NCBI GenBank assembly: GCA_030015575.1
Contig: CM057342.1
Coordinates: forward strand, 621,021,348 to 621,085,347
DNA from: Agapanthus africanus
Lineage: Eukaryota > Streptophyta > Magnoliopsida > Asparagales > Amaryllidaceae
DNA: 64,000 bases
Direction: 5' to 3'
A model generated the notes under the pieces. That model saw only the letters and a program-made list of their open reading frames with translations, ran no database searches and was not told the origin of the DNA. Shown here piece by piece: positions 1 to 10,567 of the stretch (position 1 is its first letter; each line of letters starts with the position of its first letter). The translations under genes were made by a program, and so were the position numbers.

Positions 1-155
1 GATACATGGAATCAAGGAAGAAATTACAAGCAAATATAGGCAGAGTATCGTGTCGTAAGAATGCCGTGGAAGATACACACGCTACGCCACTCTGCTTAAG
101 CTACCTACTCCATCATACCTAGGGTTATCCTACACTCTGAAAGGTAAAACCTAAC

Positions 156-167
156 ACTCTAATACCA
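156..167 (-). other. Primer-binding site of element G (Met-type)
   Basis: On the minus strand, TGGTATTAGAGT lies four bases after the LTR end. It matches the usual plant Met-initiator primer site TGGTATCAGAGC at 10 of 12 positions. Confidence 0.7.
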
Positions 168-171
168 ACTT

Positions 172-3009
172 TGTCATGACCCAATTTAGGAACGCAACCG
201 GCACTTAAATCACGCAATGTCTAAAGGAGTCACGAAATTCAAGTAAGCCGAAACCCAGAAATCTAAACCGTGAAATGAAGTAGAGTGGTAAAACATTTGT
301 TTTAAAAACAACATATATCTTTTTAAAATCTCAAGTTGTTACTAAAAATTTCGGCAACATTTCTTTTGTAAAAACTGATCCGAAAACGGATACAAACATG
401 ATATATAAAAACAGCATCCCCACTTGGGACAAAATCTCACGCCTAAAGGCGGAACACAACCACAACAGATATACGACACCAAAGGCAAAGAAATAAACGA
501 ATATGAAAAGAAACAACATCGCAAAATAGCAAAAAAGTCGGCTCATACGAGCACGACAACCAAAATCATATATAATACAAATATCGAATCTCTCAATCTC
601 GTCTCTAAGTCTATACATACATATGGTAGATGGAGAGTACTAGATACAAGGATAAGAGTACAAATAGAAAGCACATGAATACTCACCACCCACCGACAAA
701 ATATATCAAGCCCAAAAGTAACGATATTCGCAGAAATAGAAGAAGTAGAGTGTCCCGCCGCGACTATACTGAGGATCAGCCCTGCAAGACACTGTGGCAC
801 AACAGGGGTGAGTTTCCAGCTCGTGAGTTGTAAATAACATCATACGTGTAATCGCAAGCATACACGAAATAGCGGCAATTTCTAATATGAGGTTATGATG
901 GCATATGTATAACAGTGTGAATGCAATATAATCATGAGCAAGGTACAACATCAGGATGCAACAACTATATGAACAGAGCATGTCATAATCAGTTCTGAAT
1001 GTGAAATAAAACAGCGATACCGTCGATAAATCATCATAACAAAACCGGTGTCAATCAACGACACTCAAATCCCAATATCTCAGGCGCAGTCACTCTGATC
1101 AGCCATCATATCGATCTCATCATATAACTCCGAACGGTATCCTCCGGACATCCGCCGAGTTTTCATACAGTCATCGGTAGGTAATACTCCTCTGCCGGGC
1201 TCAACGCTTTTCTATACGATCTTTTTATCCCGGGGTACCATATCGGGCCCACCATGTACCCGCAGACGGTTCCTCCTCCCTCCTCGAACAGGGTATACTC
1301 ATACTCAGAACCGAGAACACCCATGGTGGACATCAAATATCATGTCAGGAAAATCGCAAATCTCATGAAACATCATATGAAAACATGGTACTAATAGCCA
1401 TGTATGTATGATGCAGATATGATGTGTACTAGTACAATAACGAGAGTATAACTACCAATTAAGAATGTAATCCAATGTAGTTATTCATGGCAATTTCTAT
1501 AGTGTGCGTATCATGGCAATTACCAACGGTGTGTGTGGGCATATGAATCAGTGCTTGTGTGCAGTGTCGTACTGAGGATATGTCAATGCATAACAGGTAA
1601 TGGGATGCACACTATGATACTCATGCACAATCACAAATGAATAAGCATGTGGTATAAAGTTTGTAACTAGAATCTCGCCATCGGCGCTTAACACTATACA
1701 AGTGATTCCCCTGTAGATGTTAAATCTACTCATCGGAACGGTCTCTAGCTATATGAATCCGATCATCTCTTTCATCTTCCCAGCTGCGTCCGAAGTCCCC
1801 ACAAACGATCCTAACAACGCACAAAACCATAACGCGTGAGATTAATAACTTTTCGTTAAGACACAGACATATATGAAAAACTAACGAATCAACTCCCATA
1901 AGCTATCATGTGTTAGCTTAACGGGCTAAACATGTGCAGCGACATCCTAGACCACCCCTAAGGCTGCTAACCACACGAAACACCTAAATGAGAGTCGGAT
2001 AAATCCGTATCGCACTTTATCGAAATACTTGAAATAGAGCAAAATAGTCACAGATTTTCCTATATAAGCAATTAGGGAAAGTTGCATATGTCATAGGCCT
2101 ACATGCAGTCCTAGAGAACCCACGACCAAAACTCACACCCAACTTCCCCACACTAGCTACAATTTGCGGCCAGAACGATTAAATCTGCGGCCAAAAAGAA
2201 GAGGAGAGGGATCAGGTTTTGGGGTTATGTTCTAGGCTTTTAGACTAGCTCTCAGTAGTGCCAATTTCTTAAAAAGACATCTGGGTTAAAAACAGATTTG
2301 AACTGAAACTCTAGGCTTAAACAAATACGATACTTAACACTAAACCAAAACATTTTGGAAGTTTAGTGAAACTAGTTAACTAAAAAACTTTCCTTAGAGC
2401 CTAATCAGGAGTTTTAGATTATTACCTCACCATAACTTGGAAGAAACCCTAGCCATGCAAGCTCCAAGACTCTAAAAGAGACTAAACATGCTTAATTGAG
2501 GGTTTTAGTGAAGTTTTATGGTGGTTTAGGCTCAAGGTTTGTGGTGGAGAAATCTGCAAGTGGAAATTTTGGAAGAAGAAGAAAAAGAAATGAGGGAGAG
2601 AGTTGAGGGTGGAGAGAATGAGAGAGAGAGATGAGGGAAGAGGGATGGCGCTCTCTCTCTCTCTCTCTCTCTCCTCTCCATTAATTGCTCCCCTTACTTC
2701 CATGTCTTCCCTATGCCTTCATTTTTTTGTCTTTTCTTTTTCAATTAAAAATAAAACCATTTATTTACTTAATATAAATATATAGCATAACATATAGTTA
2801 ATGTGCCATGGCTGGCAAAATATGATTAAGATATTCTTAATGCTAGATTAGCATGCACATGTGTGTGCAAAAATACCACAGTTACATAAAGAATTAAATA
2901 AAATATTAATTAATTAAATAAAAAATGTGAAAAATAATTATTAGTTAAGTTTATCAAAAACCCATATTATATCGCTTAATTAACTCTAATCGCGTTTTAA
3001 GGTGTTACA
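172..3009 (-). repeat. 5' LTR of element G (2838 bp)
   Basis: Boundaries are TGTAACACC (minus-strand start, ending at 3009) and GGGTCATGACA (minus-strand end, at 172). Shared landmarks with F and H, read on the minus strand, are the block CTCAC...CCCTGTTGTGCC near 780-830, the GGGGATGC block near 412-425, and the terminal GTGATTTAAGTGCCGGT block near 200-222. The ORFs drawn through it are not conserved in the other two LTRs, so I treat it as non-coding. It contains a GA/CT microsatellite and a pair of TGCGGCC motifs at about 2164-2192. Confidence 0.82.
2651..2673 (+). repeat. CT microsatellite in the LTR of G
   Basis: About eleven CT dinucleotides in a row, next to a GA-rich run at 2580-2640. 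Together they form a polypurine/polypyrimidine tract. Confidence 0.9.
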
Positions 3010-3400
3010 TTTCCTTTCTAGTGATTTTTCTAGGTTGAAAAGAAAAAGAAAAGAAAGGGATTTTAATGAGAAACTTCCCCACTTCATCAACCTACACTAA
3101 TATAGCAAATTAGTATAGGTCGGTATCTTCACTTATTCATAGATTAGTGAATCAAGTGGTTGAGAGTGAGAAGTTACGTGGTGGATCATCATAGACGACG
3201 AAGACTTCAAGCGACCTTGTTCCAATTTCAAGTGGAGTCGTAGAGGAGTTCTAGGACTTCTATACGGAGCAATTGAAGTGAAGAACCGGTCTACAAAGGT
3301 TGTAGCTTCCATTCACTTATAGTTAATCCTTATTTGCTTTGTTTTAAAACCCAAATCTCCAGTTCGATTCATATTTAGTTAACATAGCTCTCTAGAATAT
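3010..3400 (+). repeat. Relic of a C-type copia LTR (3' part)
   Basis: The block GAAGACTTCAAGC, then ACGGAGCAATTGAAGTGAAG and GAACCGGTCTACAAAGGTTG, matches the 3' part of the C LTR (about 5660-5800) with many changes. It is cut on the left by element G and its right end is unclear. It looks like an independent, older copia copy next to C, not part of C itself. Confidence 0.6.
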
Positions 3401-3762
3401 TTAAAGTCGTTCACATGCTTTTGTTAAAACCCTAGCAGAGGTGCTTAGACTGACTTACAATATATCCAAGGATAACCATTACTAGAAGCAGCAGACAATG
3501 CAGAAAATCAAAACAAGTGGTGATTCCCAAGTTCCGTGCAATCATACCCACAAGTTCTGAAATTTACATAGGTAAAAGACCCTGAGGCGGCAACAGAATT
3601 ATTAGGCGTTGGTGTGGCATGAGCCGTGGTGGGTGATTGGTGGTTGACAACAACAATAGCAGGCGTTGAAGGGCATGAGGGACGATTGTTCCAAACTCTA
3701 TAAGGTGGCTTGATGCAGCAGCGGTCACAAATCAATTATCCTGCCTTTTTGCAATAATGCCA
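3401..3762. other. Unassigned flank left of element C
   Basis: No feature is secure here. A minus-strand frame (3508-3735) holds clustered Cys residues and a Pro/Thr/Ala-rich stretch that could be a decayed copia Gag end, but no intact zinc knuckle is present. The last five bases, TGCCA, would be the left target duplication of C; no matching copy was found on the right. Confidence 0.35.
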
Positions 3763-5951
3763 TGTTAGTTATATGTATGCCCTAGAGGCCATTACTATAT
3801 ATGTGATGTATATTGTAGTGGATGCTAGGACATATATAGGGAGGACTTTCTTGATCGACATGATAATATGCTATCTGGTTGCTCTTTATCTAAACATATA
3901 TACTTATTGTCTCTCTATTACATGTTGATAAAGCCCTTAGGATGAGTACTTGACTACCAGGATTATGATGCAGATCATACTAGTGGGGACATGGTAGTCG
4001 GTAAGTACATCCTTTAAATGTTTCTAGTCGTAGGAGTATCGAGACAGGGCATCGATATTCCAGAGTAGACTAGCGTATACGCTTCTCGACCCATATGATT
4101 GGCGATGGATGATCCTACATCCATTGGTGTTTGACATCAAAGAAGGTATACGGGTGCTCAGTAGAGACTAGGTACACTGAACGGACTCGCCGAGAACCCT
4201 TAGATGGTATTATACCTATCGTTAGATAGCAGTTCTCTGGTGACACTAGTACAGGTTAGTCTGTCGACCCGAGATCGCCATAGTGTCTTGTGTGATTCCT
4301 ACTGTGCTTTGATTTCCACCTTACCATGTTCAAGAGATCGTGCAAAACGGTGGTTTTTGGGTACAGTCCCGAGTCACATAGAGGTAATGAGCATTAGGAG
4401 GGGATTCCGTCTCTCCCGATATTGGGGGTTGATGTTGCGCTATGTTCGATTGGCCATAACAGGAAATCCCTCGACAGGGTTGCTGAGATCTACCGGTAAG
4501 TGTTATCAGTAGTTTCTCGAACCGTTATGGACCTTGCATCGGCATGACTTATCAGGCTATTGGGGTCTGACGTTATACCACCCCCAGGGTGATATGCGAC
4601 ATATCTGACAAAGAGACCGGACTGTACGGTAGTGTTACTGATTGGATTCGCAGGAGTATGAGCAGGCTTGCGTTTTGATCTTATGATCGCTCAATACCCG
4701 GGTGGCCGTTACGTTTAGCAGACCGCTTGCGGCTCATGGGTGACTGATATGATCACCACCTACTGCCGGCGTATTGACGATTCTTTAGAGTCCTACACAG
4801 AGGTTTCCTGGCTCAAGCGAAACGAAGTAGGAACACATATGTGATATGTGCGGGACTGAGATTAATATGTGTATGTGATACAGTATTCTATTCTCACGAT
4901 ATGTGATATCGGACGGTTATATGTGATATAGCCGGGTTATCGGATCAAGTGTTGTTTCGATAAGTTGATACATTTGATATTAGCCGGTTGTATGTCATAT
5001 AACCGAATTATTAAATAAAGTGTTGATTTAATAGTTTAATGTATATTTATATATTTGATATATTGAATTGCATTAACTAATATTAGCTCACTTAAACATT
5101 TCTCTTTCTTACTTGTGTGCATATAGTATATATGTGATATATATTAATGTAAATTTTATTTGTGTCATACTTGATGCCACATGCTTCATGGGTGTATGAG
5201 ACTCATACCATGCCTGATATAATGAAGGGTTTTATTTATTTACAGTTAATCAAAATTAGATGGAAATTGGTTTAATGGTTGAAAGTTGGAGAAGCTTGTA
5301 GAACCACTGAATAAGTCCACTAATTTGTTTTACTTAAGATATTTATTAACCTAACCATTATCTATAGCCACAGTTTAGTCTCTACATGTGTTAGTATATG
5401 ACAAAAACTCACCCATGGTTTCTATTCTCACCTCATGAGTTTCATTCTCTTCTCCACTTCATCTTCTTCCTCATCTCTAAAAGCTTACTAGTTTTTCTCG
5501 AGGTGAAGAAATATTGCGAGGAAAATAAATCTAAAGTGAGCAAAATTCTTACTTCATCATCCTCTACTATACAAGCCATTTAGTTTAGACTGTTTGCTTC
5601 ACTAATTCCACATTAGTGAAGAGGTAGCTTGAATTGGTGTCTCCTCGTCGTAGATCATCTTCGGTCTCGAAGACTTCAAGCAAGCATATTCCGTTCATCT
5701 TGTGGAGCCTTTCTAGAGTCCGAGAGTTCACTACTTGGAGCGAAGGGACTACTACACGGAACTATTGAAGTGAAGAACCGGTCTACAAAGGTTGTATTTC
5801 TTGTTCACTTAGATGTAAAGTTGTTTACATTGTTGTTTCGTCTAAATCTCTAGTTAAGATTCTAGGTTAGGGTTATTTAGTACAACAATTTTTTGAAATT
5901 GGCATGGACGATACCTCCGGAAACCTTACTGCTGCCCTAGGGAACCCAACA
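3763..5951 (+). repeat. 5' LTR of element C (2189 bp)
   Basis: It runs from TGTTAGTTATATG to GAACCCAACA and is followed directly by a Met-type primer site. It is uninterrupted, so it shows the empty sites of the E insertion (4756-4760, CCACC) and of the F insertion (about 5116-5120, TGTGC) that split the other LTR. Confidence 0.9.
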
Positions 5952-5952
5952 G

Positions 5953-5964
5953 TGGTATCAGAGC
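5953..5964 (+). other. Primer-binding site of element C
   Basis: TGGTATCAGAGC starts one base after the LTR. This is the usual Met-initiator tRNA primer site of plant copia elements. Confidence 0.88.
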
Positions 5965-7926
5965 CAAGCTAGAGAATTGGACGATGTTTGTTAGATTACG
6001 AAACGAAACTACTCCGAAACTTGAAACAAGAAAATCTAGTTTCTGTCGTTTTTTAAATGGCCTCTAAAAATTTTTTAAGCAACTGCAGAATTATATATGA
6101 GATACAACATGAACACAGAAGAAAATTTAGCCCTCTCGTCGAAAAATGGCCGGACGCATTAAGGTTAAAACCGGCCTGCTCAGTTTTCCTGCTTCGTTTT
6201 GGGTTGAATTTCTTAGGGTGTTCCAGTCTCTGGGTTTTGGTGTTTCAGGAGTTGCTTGTTTTTGCTAAATTTGCATGTGATGTTATCTTTGTGCAAACGA
6301 AATTCGGAGTGCTTCGTAGACGTAATTCTAACATCTATTAGGGTTATTTAGACGACGTTAAAAAGTTCGAACAGATATCAATAACCCAATTTTTCCCTCG
6401 CTGGAAATTTTCCAAGAGTTGGATATTTTTCCAAGTTTGAAATCTTCAGAAAATCGTGCAGGCGTTTTCTATGGACCCTTTAGAAGAACGAAACCCTAAC
6501 TTGATTAGGTGAGGCAAGGGTTGACCCTTCTACGGTTGGTCCATAGACGCTGTGGCATGTTCTGGGTACATTTTAAACTCCGCTCAAGTGTTGAGCTCTT
6601 TGGGAAATTTTGGGTGTTTGTTTATTCGATCGAAAAGTTTAACATCGTCTAGCTATCTGTGATTGTGATACAATATTTGGAATCCACAATAATTAGTTAT
6701 GTGATAACTAGTTTGAATTTTATAAATCTAGCTGTTTAGTCTCATTGATCGGTTGCCATGGAATTTTGTTGAGGATCAAATGTCCGTCGCAATTACGTAG
6801 TGTAAGCGGATACTCGCCGGGTAACCTTACTTGATAGCCATGCCCCATAACCCCGACCAAGTGACTACAGGAGAACCCCGTCACCAAAAGCATCCGTTCG
6901 GGTGCTCGCGGTCGCGGTGTTCCGCCTTAGTGCACTTCGTCGACGGCATCGGGGGTGCGGCCGTCTACTAATGTTTCCGACGAGCATTCGGTCAGGTTAT
7001 TGGGAATCTTGTTGAATTACCCGACTGGTTATTGGAAAGTGTTTTCAATATCGAGACTAAAATGCGGGGTTTATAATTGTTAGGCATGTGATGTCTAAGG
7101 AATTCATTTGGTTGGGCATGAAATCCAAAGTATATGATACATTGGGTTTATGATGTCTAAGGTGGCTGTGGATTCCAATTGTTGTAGTTTTTCACTTTCT
7201 TTTCTGCGACCGTAAGTGTAATATGTGGTATATCGCCGGTTTTGTTGCTATATGTCAACGACAATTGGGATACGCATATTTACTTACGTTGATGACATGT
7301 GATGTTATGTGTTGCTGTGATATGTTATATTGGATCGTCGTGTTTTGAATAACCGGGTTTTTTTTTATATGAGATGAGAGTTTTTCATTTTCATTCATGT
7401 AAAAACTTGTATGTAATATTCTTTTATTGGGGCACTTCGGGGTTGAGGATGATGTTACCATTGATGTATATTATTTACTTTTTCGCATTAGGATAGACCC
7501 AAGGTGGAGAGCACAAATAACCGGGTTTTAGGGTCCAGTGGGAGACCATCTCGAAGAGTCGAGACCGGGTCTCCTAACTCTAGAATTGGTAGGGTTTCTT
7601 GCCGCTCTCGTAGGGGTCTAGAGATATGGGTTTGGCTATTCATCGCGACCGTGGAATCCGTGTTTTTTAATGGCTTAATTAAAACACGGAATTCCTAGTA
7701 TATCCAATATTTCATATGTGTTCTTCTGCTGCTGATATTCTGTGATGTGATCACTTGATATTCTGAGACGAATGCTTATATTATATATATGATATATAAA
7801 TATTGCTGCTTTCGTTTCTTCTGTGATACTTAGGAAGCATAATTGATGGGACTTCATTAATGAGATTAATGTAATAAAAGAAACCTAAAGATATTGTAGA
7901 AACTTGTGTTAAAAACTGGTAGCTCT

Positions 7927-8230
7927 AGTTCTTACTTTGCGTAGCGGTATTCCTTATAGAATATCCTCCACCTTATTCGATAAGGAAAGAGCCGAGATCC
8001 CTTCACCGGGAGTGACCTCTTTAGCGATACTAGCAGATTCTACAACCCACTCGGTTTTGTCTTATGATTGCTTTTTTAGTTCATGCTTTGCATAGTGGTA
8101 TTTGTGAAATATCCCGCACCTCATTCGATGAGGAAAGAGCTGATATCCCTTCACCGGGAGTGACCTCTTTAGCAAAACTAGTAAAAGCCTCAAAACACTC
8201 CTTTTCAAAATCACTCGATTCTACAACGAT
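7927..8230 (+). repeat. Two-copy tandem duplication (about 151 bp) in the C leader
   Basis: Both units carry a TTTGC(G/A)TAG(C/T)GGTAT start, a CCT(T/C)ATTCGAT(A/G)AGG hairpin (7971-7985 and 8119-8133) and the block CCCTTCACCGGGAGTGACC. The same two-unit arrangement is in B (14621-14900), so the duplication predates the split of the two copies. Confidence 0.85.
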
Positions 8231-8311
8231 ATCAAGTTCATTACACAAAAGGTTTTCTTAAAAACCTGTCGTAGCCCTCAGTCATTTCAGATAAGTAGTA
8301 TTTAGTATTCG

Positions 8312-8518
8312 TGCAACGTTTCTTGACCATGTTAAGGCATAGTGTGCGGTAGCTAATTAGTGCTTATCTGCTAAAGCATATGATGCGATTGGATTAAGGT
8401 AGTCGTACGACTTTGTTGACCATGTTATGGGTCGTATGGGTGGGTTTAATTCAATCAAGAAATGACGGGTCGAACTTGGCTAGCGCTTATGATTTGTTGA
8501 CCATGTTAAGGTCATAAG
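8312..8518 (+). other. Three-stem-loop array in the C leader
   Basis: The motif TTGACCATGTTAAGG occurs at 8323-8337, 8416-8430 (one base changed) and 8497-8511. Copies 2 and 3 sit in 19-nt loops closed by 7-bp stems: 8405-8411 with 8431-8437, and 8486-8492 with 8512-8518. The motif itself can pair TTGAC with GTTAA around CAT. The stem of copy 1 (8312-8318 with 8338-8344) is partly decayed. B carries the same three-unit array with a different loop sequence. Confidence 0.75.
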
Positions 8519-9026
8519 TTGCTAGGGGTAAAATATTATCGGGAATTTCAAATGTTGAAATTTGCAATGAGATTGCATACCTTCTATGAGATAGTTAGAT
8601 CCCGATACCCACTGCGAGTAAAAGTTACTTGATCAGTCGAAAATATTGCATTCTCAACACGTCAATTTCCCTACTCTTATTGCTTTTATAAAGGTGTTTA
8701 TTATAAATATAACACAGATTACAAATTCATCTGGAAAATACCAAATACCCTGTGTTATGGTTATAATCGACATCCTAGAGGGAAATTTAGTGTTTATTAC
8801 TGCACGCATGATTTTTGTATATCTAAAACACTTTTATCGAGATTATGTGCAGAAATTCTTCAAGTCAAAGAACCGAAATCACAAAAGTTCCGATAAAACG
8901 CATCAAGTCAAAGACTTGAAATCTGGCAGCAACCAAGAAACAATAATAAGATTCCAGGTATCAGAGAAGAACCCTAAAGCCAACATCAAGAGACACAGAG
9001 AAAACTAGCCATCAAACTCATCAAAA

Positions 9027-9074
9027 GGCCGCGATCCGCGGCCGAGTCAGGCCGATCCGCCGCGGATTTACGGC
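9027..9074 (+). repeat. Paired GC-rich dyad in the 5' LTR of D
   Basis: Arm 1 is GGCCGCGATCCGCGGCC (9027-9043), itself nearly palindromic. Arm 2 (9054-9074) carries GATCCGCCGCGGAT and then CGGCC. The spacer contains GTCAGGCC. The dyad lies upstream of the TATA box in the promoter part of the LTR. Confidence 0.75.
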
Positions 9075-9275
9075 CGATTCGACGCGTCAGCGAACTGAAA
9101 CTTTTGCTGAGGCTCTCTTTTAATGGCCAAACTTCATCATGGCGCTTCAAAGTCCCTAGAAATCTCCAGAAGCTTCTCTCGATCAGCCAAGCTTCTAGTG
9201 TAAGCTTGGTACCTACCTAGCTTCCTATGCAAGCCTCATAGCAACCTAGCTTCTAGGAGAAGATAAGGGAAGAAC

Positions 9276-9283
9276 TATAAAAG
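9276..9283 (+). promoter_or_regulatory. Candidate TATA box, 5' LTR of D
   Basis: TATAAAAG in the context GAACTATAAAAGG. The same site is kept in the 3' LTR at 29635-29642, which supports it as the LTR promoter. Confidence 0.6.
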
Positions 9284-10370
9284 GAAACCTAGGGCTTCAT
9301 TGAAAAGGTTGTTGAGTTGTTGAACATTGAACCAAACCAATAAGTTGAGCGACACAACTTGTAACTCAAAACCCTAGCCCAAATCCAATCCCAAAGCCAA
9401 GTCAAGATCCATCGAGAAGCGAATCAAGCAAGCCATCAGCGATCCTTTGTAGCGACGCCGGTCGTCATCAAGAGCAAGTGATCGCTACCGTTCCACGACT
9501 CAAGAAGATCGATGCGAAGCTAATTTCGACGGATCTAGTTACCTCCTCAAATCTTGTAATCTTGAATTGAGTGAATGTGTACCTAATCGTCGATTAATAA
9601 AGGTGAAAATTGTAAATCTTGTTTTCTTTACATTCTTGCATTGTGAAAATTTATCGATTCTTGATTCTTTCATTTTTCATGATGTGTGAGTGCAATCTCC
9701 GCTTGTAGCGGAATCGAGAGAATAGGTAGATGATGATGATGAAATTCTTTAACGATTCTTAAGTCTTATGAGGTTTGTTAACTCTAGGAAATTGAATCAT
9801 CAAAGACCTAATTTTGAGCGAGATCACTTTCTTGAATGCTTTTGCTCCAAATTAGATATCAACGATCGGTGATTTTCTTGACTAGAGGCTAGATTTTGAA
9901 TGATAATCAATGAAAAGACAAGAGATGGTGAAGGAGAAACCCTAGTTTCTTCAATAGATCCCTAATCTTCATTGATCGCCATCGATCTAGCAACAAATCC
10001 TCAATAGATAAGATTTCAAAATCTTTAGTATTCATAATCACTACTTATTTGATCGATTCCTAGAAGCTACTTTACAAATCTTAATAATTCAATTGGTTTG
10101 AACATTTTCTTGATCTTTCTCAATTCTTGATCCTAGATCTATTTCTTTATGATTCTTGAAACTAAATCTCACAAATATTGAATCATTTTCTTTTATCTTT
10201 TCTTTTCAACTCAACTAAAATGATTTCGAACAAATTCACACAATCTCTGTGGACGATTCGCTCTCGCTAACGAACCTGCAATAGACATCGTTAATTGATT
10301 GCGGTTTACAGATTTCTTTGGTTGTGATCTTTTACACTTTTCAAAACACGACATGAAATGATCAATCAAA

Positions 10371-10388
10371 TGGCGCCGTTGCCGGGGA
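10371..10388 (+). other. Primer-binding site of element D
   Basis: TGGCGCCGTTGCCGGGGA, two bases after the LTR. This site is characteristic of plant Athila-type gypsy elements, where it is usually assigned to tRNA-Asp. Confidence 0.9.
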
Positions 10389-10567
10389 TCGTGTGCTAAT
10401 TTATTCGTTTTTTGCAATTTGAATTGAAAATTTTATTATTACATCAGAATTTTTAGATCAAAATCGCATAAGTGCTTAACGATTTGTTGTGAATTGCTGC
10501 AAGGGAATCTGGAATCATTGGAGCAAAGGAAAAAATATTCAGATCATCTCAGGAAGTCAAGTGAAGT

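Larger units (their letters stand above)
1..3009 (-). mobile_element. Element G: Tekay/Del-like Ty3/gypsy retrotransposon, 5' end only
   Basis: Read on the minus strand, this is a 5' LTR (3009 down to 172) followed by a Met-type primer-binding site and the first bases of the interior, which then leaves the window at position 1. The LTR starts TGTAACACC and ends GGGTCATGACA, and its last part resembles the LTR ends of F and of solo LTR H. No coding sequence of this element is in the window. It interrupts a copia LTR relic that resumes at 3010. Its target duplication cannot be checked because the other end is outside. Confidence 0.8.
5965..8629 (+). other. Non-coding leader of element C (left part)
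   Basis: No gag ORF or zinc knuckle is visible in any frame. The stretch aligns in order with the leader of B (12793-15330) through shared blocks: the GACCCAAGG..GAGAGCAC and TAACCGGG blocks near 7495-7550, the tandem duplication at 7927-8230, and the hairpin array at 8312-8518. It continues at 30719 beyond element D. The conservation of order between B and C suggests a retained leader, not random decay. Confidence 0.75.
8630..10368 (+). repeat. 5' LTR of element D
   Basis: It runs from TGATCAGTCG to ATGATCAATCA. Within it are a paired GC dyad (9027-9074), a TATA box (9276-9283) about 200 bp further on, and a GATGAT run near 9730. The right edge is set by the primer site two bases on. Confidence 0.9.

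Noticed and set aside
3508-3735. Minus-strand frame with clustered Cys residues, possible copia Gag zinc knuckle
   Set aside because: The spacing does not fit a CCHC knuckle and the neighbouring sequence gives no Gag core. I kept it only as a remark on the flank.
4204-4512. 102-codon ORF in the C LTR, with a counterpart at 34459-34767
   Set aside because: It is a product of LTR duplication. The frame is not kept in the B LTRs or in I, and no known domain is visible.
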